Position numbers and translations under genes: made by a program. Positions 15,454 through 26,106 of a stretch of DNA of 45,502 bases are shown piece by piece. The first letter of the stretch is position 1, and each line of letters starts with the position of its first letter. The notes beneath the pieces were generated by a model. It was not told where the DNA came from. It did not search any database and saw nothing but the letters and a program-made list of their open reading frames with translations. The stretch is from Albidovulum sp. (lineage in GTDB: Bacteria > Pseudomonadota > Alphaproteobacteria > Rhodobacterales > Rhodobacteraceae): NCBI GenBank assembly GCA_030837785.1, contig JAUQYA010000051.1:1-45502 (forward strand), given 5' to 3'.

Positions 15454-15593
15454 CTGCTCACCTTTCCCGTGCCGCAAGGACACACCCTTCCCATGCCCCT
15501 CGCTACACCCCGGACATGGCCGATTTGCGAAGGAAATGAGAAGGGATTCGGGCAGACGGACACCTGCCGGCGGCGGAGGCATCCGCGAAACGG

Positions 15594-15616
15594 AAAAGGG
15601 AGGGCGTTGCCCTCCC
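15594..15616 (-). terminator. Rho-independent terminator of the second VPLPA-CTERM gene
   Basis: Perfect arms GGGAGGGC and GCCCTCCC with a 3-base loop are followed on the reverse strand by TTTT (15594-15597). It lies 25 bases after the stop at 15642, so the two VPLPA genes are probably transcribed separately. Confidence 0.8.
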
Positions 15617-15641
15617 TCCCTCGCGTCGAACCGGAGCAGTT

Positions 15642-16310
15642 TCAGGCCCTGCGGCGGCGCATCAGCCCCATCGCTGCAAGCCCGCCCATCAGCAGGACAC
15701 CGGCCGCCGGCACCGGAACCGGCGCGGGCGTGCCGTTGACGAAGGATTCAGAGCCGCCGTTGCCGAAGCCCTGCACATGGATGCCGATCCGGAGAGAGCC
15801 GGACTGGTCGCCGCCGAGATTCAGCGCGGCGAGGACATCGCCGTAGGTCTTGCCGGTGACCAGCGACCAGACGATCGTCAGCCATTCGCCGGGATTGACG
15901 CCGTTCTTCATCACGCCGCCGGGGCCGGAATTGCTGTCGGCAGACGCGCCCGTCGGGCTGACCGAGAAGCCGATCGGGTTGCCGCCCGGCAGGTTGCCCG
16001 GTGTCGCGCCCTGCGAGTAGGACACGCCGGCCGATCCGCCGATCGCGCCCATCTTCTTCAGAAGCCCGGCCTGGTCGTCCCAGTAGACGTCGGTGACCGA
16101 CGCGGCGAGCGGGCCGGCGTTGTTGAAGGTGAACGAGACCTTCCCCGCGCCGAGATCGAGCACGTCGACCGAAAGCTGGTTCTGGCCGGTGGTGACGTTG
16201 GTTCCGCTGTTCGACGTGACGCCGACAAAGCTGTAGGTCGCGGCCTGCGCCGCCGAAACCGCCATCGTCACAGCGAGCACCGCCGCGCCCGCGATCGACT
16301 TCATGAACAT
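15642..16310 (-). CDS. Exported protein with VPLPA-type CTERM sorting signal
   Basis: A 222-residue protein with a clear signal peptide (SIAGAAVLAVTMAVSAAQA) and a Gly/Ser/Asn-rich extracellular body. The C-terminal signal is VPVPAAGVLLMGGLAAMGLM then RRRRA, from residue 198. It is the same class of exosortase substrate as the gene at 14824, but the bodies share little apart from composition, so they are not simple duplicates. GGAGTG before the ATG at 16310 is a reasonable ribosome site; an ATG two codons later also works. Such proteins are retained at the cell surface or released into the matrix. Its own terminator lies at 15594-15616. Confidence 0.82.
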   Translation of the reverse strand: MFMKSIAGAAVLAVTMAVSAAQAATYSFVGVTSNSGTNVTTGQNQLSVDVLDLGAGKVSFTFNNAGPLAASVTDVYWDDQAGLLKKMGAIGGSAGVSYSQGATPGNLPGGNPIGFSVSPTGASADSNSGPGGVMKNGVNPGEWLTIVWSLVTGKTYGDVLAALNLGGDQSGSLRIGIHVQGFGNGGSESFVNGTPAPVPVPAAGVLLMGGLAAMGLMRRRRA

Positions 16311-16643
16311 TCCATCACTCCGTTACAGGACCCCACCGGGCTTGTCACAATCTTACCACAATTCCCGCAGCGAAGGCCAGCACCTGCGCTGCGGTACCAG
16401 ATTTTCAACCTGCTGGCGAAGAACGATAATCCGCTCTGGACAATCCCTGCGCGGTGACCGGGGACGGCGAAAACATGGCAACAATGTGTCGGCAAATCCG
16501 GCACCGGCCGACCCCGGGAGGCCCGTCAAATCGCGCCGCGACCACTTCCTGCCGACCCGTTTCCGCGGGGCTTGCAAAACTCTCGCAACAGTTGGAATTT
16601 AACACACGTTCAATTCGCCTGGGGCGCCGCGACGGAGGTAGAG
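16311..16643. other. Divergent promoter region between a VPLPA gene and the valine operon
   Basis: The 333-bp stretch holds no credible gene. An AT-richer patch at 16571-16612 directly precedes the acyl-CoA dehydrogenase start and contains TTGC-N9-GCAA (16572-16588). This resembles the TTGC/GCAA repeats before mmsA and could be a shared operator. No terminator or RNA gene is seen. Confidence 0.4.
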
Positions 16644-17789
16644 ATGGACTTCGCACTTTCCGGGGAACAGCAGGCCATCTTCGACATGGCCAGGGCCTTC
16701 GGCGCCGAGCATGTCGCGCCCCATGCCCGCGACTGGGAACGGCAGGGGACGATCCCGAAGGCGCTCTGGCCGAAGGTGGCGGAGCTTGGCCTGGGCGGGA
16801 TCTATGTCGGCGAGGAATACGGCGGGTCGGGCCTTTCCCGGCTCGACGCCACACTCGTCTTCGAGGCGCTCGCCATGTCCTGCCCCGCCGTGGGCTCGTT
16901 CCTGTCGATCCACAACATGTGCGGCGGCATGATCGACCGGTTCGGCTCGGCCGAGACCAAGGCGCGCTGGCTGCCGGACTTGACCTCGATGCGCAAGGTC
17001 TTTGCCTACTGCCTGACCGAACCCGGCTCCGGCTCCGACGCGGCGGCGCTCAGGACCCGGGCCGAGCGCACCAACGCGGGCTGGAAGCTCAACGGCAGCA
17101 AGGCTTTCATCTCGGGCGGCGGCTATTCGGACGTCTACGTGACGATGGTGCGCACCGGGGCGGACGGGCCGAAGGGCATCTCCACCGTCATCGTCGAGGA
17201 CGGCGCGCCGGGCCTGTCGTTCGGCGGGCTCGAGGACAAGATGGGCTGGCGCGCCCAGCCCACCGCGCAGGTGCAGTTCGACGATTGCCTGGTGCCGCAC
17301 GAGAATCTTCTGGGCGAGGAGGGCAAGGGCTTCGCCTATGCGATGGCCGGTCTCGACGGCGGGCGCCTGAACATCGCGGCCTCCGCGCTCGGCGGCGCAC
17401 AGGCGGCGCTTGACACGACGCTTCTCTACATGGGGGAACGCAAGGCCTTCGGGCGCACGCTCGACCAGTTCCAGGCCTTGCAGTTCAAGGTCGCCGAGCT
17501 GGAGGTGAAGCTGCAATCGGCGCGCACCTTCCTGCGCCAGGCCGCCTGGAAGCTCGACACCGGCGCGCCGGACGCGACGAAGTTCTGCGCGATGGCCAAG
17601 ATGCTGGTGACCGACAACGCCTTCGAGGTCGCCAACCAGTGCCTGCAACTGCACGGCGGCTATGGCTACCTGGCCGACTACGGGGTGGAGAAGATCGTCC
17701 GCGACCTGCGCGTGCACCAGATCCTCGAGGGCACCAACGAGATCATGCGGCTGATCACCGCCCGCGCGCTTCTCGCCGAGAGGGGCTGA
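16644..17789 (+). CDS. Acyl-CoA dehydrogenase, probably isobutyryl-CoA dehydrogenase
   Basis: The 381-residue flavoprotein converts isobutyryl-CoA to methacrylyl-CoA in valine degradation, passing electrons to ETF. The acyl-CoA dehydrogenase signatures are present: YCLTEPGSGSDAAALRT in the middle domain, and the catalytic Glu362 in LEGTNEIMRL, the C-terminal position of short-chain members. The isobutyryl preference is inferred from its neighbours, HIBCH and mmsB. The ribosome site GGAGG is 6 bases before the ATG. Its stop overlaps the next start by one base (TGATG), so translation is coupled. Confidence 0.9.
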   Translation: MDFALSGEQQAIFDMARAFGAEHVAPHARDWERQGTIPKALWPKVAELGLGGIYVGEEYGGSGLSRLDATLVFEALAMSCPAVGSFLSIHNMCGGMIDRFGSAETKARWLPDLTSMRKVFAYCLTEPGSGSDAAALRTRAERTNAGWKLNGSKAFISGGGYSDVYVTMVRTGADGPKGISTVIVEDGAPGLSFGGLEDKMGWRAQPTAQVQFDDCLVPHENLLGEEGKGFAYAMAGLDGGRLNIAASALGGAQAALDTTLLYMGERKAFGRTLDQFQALQFKVAELEVKLQSARTFLRQAAWKLDTGAPDATKFCAMAKMLVTDNAFEVANQCLQLHGGYGYLADYGVEKIVRDLRVHQILEGTNEIMRLITARALLAERG

Positions 17790-18835
17790 TGGACGACATC
17801 CTGATCCGGAAGGAAGGCTGCGCCGGGCGGATCACGCTGAACCGCCCGCAGGCGCTGAACGCGCTGACCTACGCGATGTGCCTGGAGATCGACCGGGCGC
17901 TGATCGCCTGGGCCGGGGACCCCGAGGTGGCGCTGGTGCTGATCGACGCGGCAGGCGAGCGCGCCTTCTGCGCCGGCGGCGACATCGCCGAGATGTATGC
18001 CTCCGGCAGGCGCGGCGACTTCGGCTACGGGCGCCGCTTCTGGGCCGACGAATACCGGATGAACGCGCGGATCGCGGACTATCCCAAGCCGGTGGTGAGC
18101 TTCCTCCAGGGCTTCACGATGGGCGGCGGCGTCGGCGTGGGCTGCCACGGCAGCCACCGGATCGTCGGCGAAAGCGCGCAGGTGGCAATGCCGGAATGCG
18201 GCATCGGCCTGGTGCCGGACGTGGGCGGCAGCTTCCTTCTGGCCACCGCGCCGGGACATCTGGGCGAATACCTCGGCACCACCGGCACGCGGATGGGGCC
18301 GGCCGACGCCATCCTCGCAGGCTTCGCCGACCGTTTCGTGCCGGAGGCAAACTGGCCGGCGCTCAAGGCCCGGCTGGTCGGGACGGGCGATGCCGGCGCC
18401 GTGGAGGCGGCGGCACGGGAGGTGCCGGAAGGGCGGCTTGCCGCGCTGCGCCCCGAGGTGGATGCGCTGTTCGCAGGCGCGACGCTGGCCGACATCGCCG
18501 GGACGCTGGCCTTCGCCGGAACCCCCTTCGCGGCCGACGCGCTGGCCGCGCTGTCGCGCGCCGCGCCGCTTTCGGCCGCCTGCACCGTGGAGATGGTCCG
18601 CCGCCTGCGCGGACGGGCGACGATGCGCGCGGCCCTCGCGCTCGAATACCGCTTCACCTTCAGGTCGATGGAACACGCCGATTTCATCGAGGGCATCCGC
18701 GCGGCGATCATCGACAAGGACCGCAACCCGCGCTGGTGCCATGCCGGACCAAGGACGGTGCCGGCGGAGGACGTGGAACGTATGCTGGCGCCGCTTGGCG
18801 CGGACGAACTGACATTCGGGGAGGAAAGACCATGA
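17789..18835 (+). CDS. 3-hydroxyisobutyryl-CoA hydrolase (enoyl-CoA hydratase/isomerase family)
   Basis: A 348-residue crotonase-fold protein. The two oxyanion-hole regions FCAGGDIAEMY (about residue 65) and GFTMGGGVGVGCHG (about 110-123), followed by MPECGIGLVPDVGG, are the pattern of the HIBCH subfamily, which keeps a C-terminal extension absent from plain enoyl-CoA hydratases. It hydrolyses 3-hydroxyisobutyryl-CoA to free 3-hydroxyisobutyrate, the step between the dehydrogenase before it and mmsB after it. The hydratase that makes 3-hydroxyisobutyryl-CoA is not in the cluster. Start and stop overlap both neighbours, so the three genes are translated as one unit. Confidence 0.87.
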   Translation: MDDILIRKEGCAGRITLNRPQALNALTYAMCLEIDRALIAWAGDPEVALVLIDAAGERAFCAGGDIAEMYASGRRGDFGYGRRFWADEYRMNARIADYPKPVVSFLQGFTMGGGVGVGCHGSHRIVGESAQVAMPECGIGLVPDVGGSFLLATAPGHLGEYLGTTGTRMGPADAILAGFADRFVPEANWPALKARLVGTGDAGAVEAAAREVPEGRLAALRPEVDALFAGATLADIAGTLAFAGTPFAADALAALSRAAPLSAACTVEMVRRLRGRATMRAALALEYRFTFRSMEHADFIEGIRAAIIDKDRNPRWCHAGPRTVPAEDVERMLAPLGADELTFGEERP

Positions 18836-19704
18836 AGATCGGATTCATCGGCCTTGGCAACATGGGCGCACCGATGGCGAGAAACCTCGCCGCGGCGGGG
18901 CACGAGGTGACGGGCTTCGACACGCTTGCGCCGATGCCCGAGGGCGTGCGCGCCGCCGCCAGCGCCGCGGCGGCGGCAAGGGACGCCGAGGTGGTCGTCA
19001 CCATGCTGCCGAACGGCGCGATCCTGCGCAGCGTGGCGGGCGAGGTGGTTCCTGCGATGCGCAAGGGCGCGGTGCTGTGCGACTGTTCGACCGTCGACGT
19101 CGAAAGCGCCCGCGCGGTCGCCGATCAGGCAGGAAAGGCGGGCCTGCTCGCCCTTGACGCGCCGGTCTCTGGGGGCGTCGGCGGCGCGGCGGCGGGGACG
19201 CTCACCTTCATGGCGGGCGGCAGCGACGAGGCCTTCGCCATCGTCAGGCCGCTTTTCGAGGTGATGGGCCAGAAGGCGGTCCATTGCGGCGGCGCGGGTG
19301 CCGGTCAGGCCGCCAAGATCTGCAACAACATGATCCTCGGCGTCACCATGATCGCCACCTGCGAGGCCTTCGCGCTGGCCGACAAGCTCGGCCTCGACCG
19401 GCAAAAGATGTTCGACGTCGTCTCCACCTCCTCCGGCTATTCCTGGGTGATGAACGCCTATTGCCCGGCGCCGGGGGTGGGACCGAAATCGCCCGCCGAC
19501 AACGGCTACAGGCCCGGATTCGCCGCCGAACTGATGCTGAAGGACCTGCGGCTTTCCCAGCAGGCGGCAGAGGCGGTGGATGCCGACACGCCGATGGGCG
19601 GGCTTGCCGCGCAGCTTTACGAGAGCTTCGTGGAGACGGAAGGCGGCCGCGGCATGGACTTTTCCGCCATGCTGCCGCGGTTCGAGAAACGCCACCGGGG
19701 CTGA
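18832..19704 (+). CDS. mmsB: 3-hydroxyisobutyrate dehydrogenase
   Basis: The 290-residue enzyme oxidises 3-hydroxyisobutyrate to methylmalonate semialdehyde with NAD+, feeding mmsA. The beta-hydroxyacid dehydrogenase signature GFIGLGNMGAPMARNL lies at residues 4-19, the substrate loop is DAPVSGGVGGAAAGTL, and the catalytic Lys162 is in GQAAKICNNM. Its ATG overlaps the previous stop (ATGA). Order and overlaps make acyl-CoA dehydrogenase, HIBCH and mmsB one operon, with mmsA as a separate unit 4 kb upstream. The enzyme looks complete. Confidence 0.93.
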   Translation: MKIGFIGLGNMGAPMARNLAAAGHEVTGFDTLAPMPEGVRAAASAAAAARDAEVVVTMLPNGAILRSVAGEVVPAMRKGAVLCDCSTVDVESARAVADQAGKAGLLALDAPVSGGVGGAAAGTLTFMAGGSDEAFAIVRPLFEVMGQKAVHCGGAGAGQAAKICNNMILGVTMIATCEAFALADKLGLDRQKMFDVVSTSSGYSWVMNAYCPAPGVGPKSPADNGYRPGFAAELMLKDLRLSQQAAEAVDADTPMGGLAAQLYESFVETEGGRGMDFSAMLPRFEKRHRG

Positions 19705-19778
19705 AATCCGCCGACACGGAATCTTGCGGAACACCTGCGACCCGCGATCTGTTAGGGGAGCGGCGGCGAAGGAGACCG

Positions 19779-20141
19779 ATGATGACCCGATCCATGCGCC
19801 TGATTCTGCCCGCGATTCTTGCCGCGTTCGTCACCGGCCCGGCGCCCGCGCAGGCGGGCAGCAGCTTCTGCCCGCCGGGCCTGGCAAAGAAATCCCCCGC
19901 CTGCGTGCCGCCCGGCCAGGCGAAGAAGTATCGCCACGGGGCGAACGAGCGAATCCGGCGCGGCGACAGCCTTTACGAATACGACCACTACCATTTGATC
20001 CGTCATCCCGACCGCTACGAACTTGCCCCGCTCTGGCCGGGTGAACGCTACTACGTGGTGAACGGCCAGATCCTGCGGGTGAGCGAGGAAACCTACGAGG
20101 TGCTGGACGTGATCCGGGCCATCTCGGTGCTTCTCGACTGA
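19779..20141 (+). CDS. Small exported protein of unknown function
   Basis: A 120-residue protein with a signal peptide (LILPAILAAFVTGPAPAQA). A Pro/Lys-rich mid-part follows with two related segments, CPPGLAKKSPAC and CVPPGQAKKY, then a Tyr-rich domain (DSLYEYDHYHLIRHPDRYEL) ending in ERYYVVNGQILRVSEETYEV. Its tail resembles the small periplasmic RcnB-like family seen in many Proteobacteria. Homologues are often mislabelled as UvrA because they lie beside uvrA, as here, but there is no resemblance to it. AAGGAG before the ATG at 19779 marks the start. It follows mmsB by 74 bases and converges with uvrA. Function unknown. Confidence 0.75.
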   Translation: MMTRSMRLILPAILAAFVTGPAPAQAGSSFCPPGLAKKSPACVPPGQAKKYRHGANERIRRGDSLYEYDHYHLIRHPDRYELAPLWPGERYYVVNGQILRVSEETYEVLDVIRAISVLLD

Positions 20142-20155
20142 AGCATCGCGATGCT
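20142..20155. repeat. 14-bp perfect palindrome AGCATCGCGATGCT
   Basis: A perfect palindrome without spacer lies directly after the stop of the exported-protein gene, in the 77-bp gap before the end of uvrA. It could serve as a bidirectional transcription end or a protein site, but no T-run follows on either strand. Confidence 0.35.
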
Positions 20156-20218
20156 GAGGGCGTCGCGCTGGCGGGTCGGGTCAACGCGCACTGGCGTGGG
20201 CCGCCCGCAGCCCCCGGC

Positions 20219-23077
<2,859 letters not shown>

Positions 23078-23142
23078 GCCTGCCCCCGCGTCCAGAGGTT
23101 AACAGATAGTGGATCAGCGGCGAGTCTCCAACCCGAAAAAGA

Positions 23143-23157
23143 GAACATTGAGGGAAC
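23143..23157 (-). promoter_or_regulatory. LexA (SOS) box of uvrA
   Basis: GAAC-ATTGAGG-GAAC exactly fits the alphaproteobacterial LexA consensus GAAC-N7-GAAC (GTTC-N7-GTTC on the other strand). It lies 66 bp upstream of the uvrA start codon, a position where bound LexA would block the promoter. This explains damage-inducible expression of uvrA. Confidence 0.85.
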
Positions 23158-23232
23158 TTGGTCGCGGTTTCCCGGCCGTCGGCCGGGCGCTGCCGCCGCC
23201 CTGCCCCCCAGCGCCTGTGATGCGGCGGACAT

Positions 23233-23252
23233 ACATTCCGATTTTTGAATGT
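23233..23252 (+). promoter_or_regulatory. SqrR/BigR-like operator ATTC-N8-GAAT before the rhodanese gene
   Basis: ACATTC at 23233-23238 and GAATGT at 23247-23252 form a perfect 6-bp inverted repeat with an 8-base AT-rich spacer. The core ATTC-N8-GAAT is the sequence bound by the ArsR-family persulfide sensors SqrR (Rhodobacter capsulatus) and BigR. It lies 77 bp before a rhodanese, a fitting target. The regulator itself is not in the window. Confidence 0.6.
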
Positions 23253-23328
23253 CTTTCACGGTTTCCCCCTTGATGACCGGCCACGGCCGCGTCAGATCAG
23301 GGCGGACCGCAACCCGGAGCCCCCGCAG

Positions 23329-23682
23329 ATGTTCAGCTTTCTCAAGCCCGCCCACCGTCTCAGTGCCACCGAGGCGGTGGCCCGCGTCCGCGCCGGGACG
23401 CTCGTGCTGATCGACGTGCGCGACGGGAACGAGATCACCACCACCGGCCGCGCCGCCGGGGCGCTGCATGTGCCGCTCGCCGCGCTCAGGATGAAATGCG
23501 ATCCCGCCAGCCCCGAATGCCTGTCTGGGCTGTCCACGGACAAGGCGGTGGCGCTCTACTGCGCCTCGGGCGCGCGGAGCGCGATGGCGGCGCGAATGCT
23601 CACGGCGATGGGCTACCGCGAGGTGCACAACCTCGGCGGCCTGCATCACTGGCAGGCGGCGGGCGGCGCGGTCACCCGCTGA
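23329..23682 (+). CDS. Single-domain rhodanese (sulfurtransferase)
   Basis: The 117-residue protein is one rhodanese domain (VLIDVRDGNEI; active loop with Cys78 in YCASGARSA; GYREVHNLGG). It takes a sulfane sulfur onto Cys78 and passes it to thiols or cyanide. It lacks a signal peptide, so it is cytoplasmic. The loop CASGAR has the length of persulfide-carrying rhodaneses. The palindrome upstream suggests induction by sulfide or persulfide stress. ATG at 23329 has CGGAG at about 10 bases. It ends 16 bases from the converging DUF815 gene. Confidence 0.85.
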   Translation: MFSFLKPAHRLSATEAVARVRAGTLVLIDVRDGNEITTTGRAAGALHVPLAALRMKCDPASPECLSGLSTDKAVALYCASGARSAMAARMLTAMGYREVHNLGGLHHWQAAGGAVTR

Positions 23683-23698
23683 CTCCGCGCTGACCCGG

Positions 23699-24538
23699 TC
23701 AGAGCCTGACGCCGCGGCGCCCGGCGAGGTCGCAGAAATACTGCCAGGCCACCCGGCCGGACCTTGCCCCGCGCGTCGCCTGCCACTCGATCGCCTCGGC
23801 CCGGAGCGTGGCCGGGTCGATCTCCACCCCGTGCGCCGTGCAATAGCCGCGGATCATCGCCAGATAGTCGTCCTGGCTGCACGGGTGGAAGCCGAGCCAG
23901 AGCCCGAAGCGGTCGGAGAGCGAGACCTTCTCCTCCACCGCCTCCGAAGGGTTGATCGCGCTCGAGCGTTCGTTCTCGATCATGTCGCGCGGCATCAGGT
24001 GGCGGCGGTTCGAGGTGGCGTAGAACACCACGTTCTCCGGCCGCCCCTCGATCCCGCCGTCGAGCACCGCCTTCAACGCCTTGTAGTGCTGGTCGTCGTG
24101 GGAAAACGACAGGTCGTCGCAGTAGAGGATGAAGCGGTGGGCGGGGGCCGCGCGCAGATGCGCCAGTAGCCGGCCGATCGAGGGCAGGTCGTCGCGGCTC
24201 AGCTCGACAATCTTCAGGTCGGTCCCCTCGGCCCGGACCGCGGCATGGACCGCCTTGACCAGCGAGGACTTGCCCATCCCCCGCGCCCCCCAGAGCAGCG
24301 CGTTGTTGGCGGGAAAGCCGCGGGCGAACTGGCGGGTGTTGGCCAGGAGCGTGTCGCGCGCCCGCTCGACGCCGACCAGAAGCGGCAGGTCCACCCGCGC
24401 CACCTCGGCCACCGGCACCAGCCGGTCGGGGTCGGCGTGCCAGGCGAAGGCTTCGGCGGCGGTGAAATCCGGCGCCGGATGCGGCGCCGGGGCCAGCCGT
24501 TCCAGCGCCGCGGCAATGCGGTCGAGCGGCGCCGTCAT
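23699..24538 (-). CDS. DUF815-family AAA-type ATPase
   Basis: A 279-residue P-loop protein with Walker A GARGMGKSS at residues 84-92 and a Walker B-like ILYCDDLSF around 137-145. The arginine-rich stretch SNRRHLMPRDMIENERSS and SLSDRFGLWLGFHPC are conserved in DUF815 proteins. The family resembles AAA+ remodellers with unknown substrates. Its ATG overlaps the tatC stop (ATGA), so it is translated with the Tat genes; this arrangement is usual in the order and hints at a role around Tat export or envelope quality control. Confidence 0.87.
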   Translation of the reverse strand: MTAPLDRIAAALERLAPAPHPAPDFTAAEAFAWHADPDRLVPVAEVARVDLPLLVGVERARDTLLANTRQFARGFPANNALLWGARGMGKSSLVKAVHAAVRAEGTDLKIVELSRDDLPSIGRLLAHLRAAPAHRFILYCDDLSFSHDDQHYKALKAVLDGGIEGRPENVVFYATSNRRHLMPRDMIENERSSAINPSEAVEEKVSLSDRFGLWLGFHPCSQDDYLAMIRGYCTAHGVEIDPATLRAEAIEWQATRGARSGRVAWQYFCDLAGRRGVRL

Positions 24539-25425
24539 GCCTTGCCCGACGCCTCGCCCGGCCCCGCGTCCGGCGCCTCGTCCTCCTCCAGGTCGTCGAT
24601 GTCGACCCATGTCCCCTCGGCGCGCATCCGCGCCTCGCGGTCGCGCTCGAACCGGGCGATCAGGAAAATCGAGACCTCGTAGAGAGGATAGATGACGATG
24701 AAGAGGATGAGCTGGCTCATCACGTCGGGGGGCGTCACCGTGGCGGCGACGACGAGGATGGCGATGATCGCGTATTTCCGCGTCGCCTTCAGCCCGCGCG
24801 AGGAGATCAGCCCGGCGCGGCCCATCAGCGACAGCAGCACCGGCATCTGGAAGCACAGACCGAAGGCCAGGACGAAGCTCATGGTCAGCGACAGGTAGCT
24901 TTCCATCGAGCCCTGGAAGACCACCCCGGCCGGCGCCGAGGCGAGCGGCCCGCCCTCTTCCATCGCCGCCTTGAAGCTGTCCTGGTAGGACAGGAAGAAG
25001 TCGAAGGCCCAGGGCAGGATGACGAGATAGGCCACCGCGCCGCCCAGCGCGAACATCAGCGGCGAGGCGAGGAGGAAGGGCAGGAACGCCCGCTTCTCGC
25101 TGCGGTAGAGGCCGGGCGCCACGAAGCGCCACATCTGGTAGGCGATGATCGGGAAGGCCAGCGCGAACCCGCCCCAGAGGCCGATCTTCATCGACACGAA
25201 GAAGCCTTCCTGCATCTTGATCAGCACCAGCTGGCACTGCTGGCCCCGCTCGGCCAGCACATTGCAGAGCGGCGCCGACAGGAGGTTGAAGACCGGCTTC
25301 CAGAAATACCAGGCGACAAGGAAGGCGGCGGTGAAGGCCGCCAGCGAGTAGAGGATGCGGTTGCGCAGTTCCGCCAGATGCTCGATGAGCGGGGCGCTGC
25401 TGTCGTCGATCTCGTCTGCGGTCAT
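24535..25425 (-). CDS. tatC: Sec-independent protein translocase subunit TatC
   Basis: The 296-residue TatC has six membrane segments and the family hallmarks: N-terminal LIEHLAELRNRI, the periplasmic loops, and the ATVTPPDVMSQ motif before the fifth helix. It recognises twin-arginine signal peptides and, with TatA and TatB, moves folded proteins across the inner membrane. The last 40 residues form an acidic tail (DLEEDEAPDAG) longer than in Escherichia coli. Stop and start codons overlap with both neighbours (ATGA at 25422-25425 and 24535-24538), so tatB, tatC and the DUF815 gene are coupled. Confidence 0.95.
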   Translation of the reverse strand: MTADEIDDSSAPLIEHLAELRNRILYSLAAFTAAFLVAWYFWKPVFNLLSAPLCNVLAERGQQCQLVLIKMQEGFFVSMKIGLWGGFALAFPIIAYQMWRFVAPGLYRSEKRAFLPFLLASPLMFALGGAVAYLVILPWAFDFFLSYQDSFKAAMEEGGPLASAPAGVVFQGSMESYLSLTMSFVLAFGLCFQMPVLLSLMGRAGLISSRGLKATRKYAIIAILVVAATVTPPDVMSQLILFIVIYPLYEVSIFLIARFERDREARMRAEGTWVDIDDLEEDEAPDAGPGEASGKA

Positions 25426-26063
25426 GCGCTGTCCTTCGGCGCGGCCGCGCGGGTCCGTCCGCCGCGCTTTCGGGCAGGCGCCTCGCCGGTGCCGGCCGCC
25501 TTGCTTGGGGGCGGGGTCTGGCCGCCGCCGGACCGGGCAACCTTGGCACCGGCCGCCGCGCGCTTCTCGGCCGTCTTCGCCGCCAGCGCGGCGGTTTCCG
25601 GACCCATCGGCTTGCCGGCAGGCGTCTTGGCCGGGGTCTGGGCCGGGGTCTGGGCCGGGGTCTGGGCGGGGGTCTTCGCAGGAGTCTGGGCAGAGGTCTC
25701 GGCCGGCCCTGCGCCGGCCGGCGCAGAGGCCGATGCCGCGGGGGTGCGCGCCGCCGCCGGAGCGGCGGGCTTCGTCGCGGCCTTCACCGGATCCCATTTC
25801 TCGAACCGGTCGGCCGCGGACTTCAGGCTGTCAATCCCGCTGCCGAGGGGATTGGTCATCGATTTGAGGTCCTTGCGCACCTCGTTGACGCCGCTTTCGT
25901 TTGCCGCCTGTTCCATCGCGCGGCTGAACTCGCGCGCCATCTGGCGCAGCTTGGCAGTCACCCGGCCGATCTGGCGGAACATCTCGGGAAGGTCACGCGG
26001 CCCGATGACGATCAGCGCCACCACGCCGATCACCATCAACTCCATCCAGCCTATGTCGAACAT
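25422..26063 (-). CDS. tatB: Sec-independent protein translocase subunit TatB, with TP-repeat tail
   Basis: The 213-residue protein starts with the TatB membrane helix (MFDIGWMELMVIGVVALIVI), the GPRDLP hinge and an amphipathic helix, and continues with a long disordered tail. That tail contains seven near-identical TPA(Q/K) units made by 12-bp DNA repeats (four units at 25629-25676) and a Lys/Arg-rich end. TatB pairs with TatC in the signal-peptide receptor. The tail is a common feature of alphaproteobacterial TatB but the repeat run looks recently expanded. It lies 43 bases after tatA. Confidence 0.93.
   Translation of the reverse strand: MFDIGWMELMVIGVVALIVIGPRDLPEMFRQIGRVTAKLRQMAREFSRAMEQAANESGVNEVRKDLKSMTNPLGSGIDSLKSAADRFEKWDPVKAATKPAAPAAARTPAASASAPAGAGPAETSAQTPAKTPAQTPAQTPAQTPAKTPAGKPMGPETAALAAKTAEKRAAAGAKVARSGGGQTPPPSKAAGTGEAPARKRGGRTRAAAPKDSA
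25629..25676 (-). repeat. 12-bp tandem repeat in tatB, four copies
   Basis: Three identical copies of GGCCGGGGTCTG and one variant lie head to tail and encode the AQTP repeat of the TatB tail. Changes of copy number keep the frame. More diverged units flank it on both sides. Confidence 0.85.
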
Positions 26064-26106
26064 CGGTGTCGCCTCTCCCGAGCGGTCGTCTCAAGGGCCC
26101 GGTCGC

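Noticed and set aside
19779..20141. Naming the small exported protein as excinuclease subunit
   Set aside because: Similar proteins are sometimes labelled so because uvrA is next door. The sequence has a signal peptide and no ATPase motifs.
23699..25549. Reading the DUF815 frame as a 616-residue protein extending through tatC
   Set aside because: The extra 337 residues lie out of frame over tatC. The ATG at 24538, overlapping the tatC stop, fits the family length.
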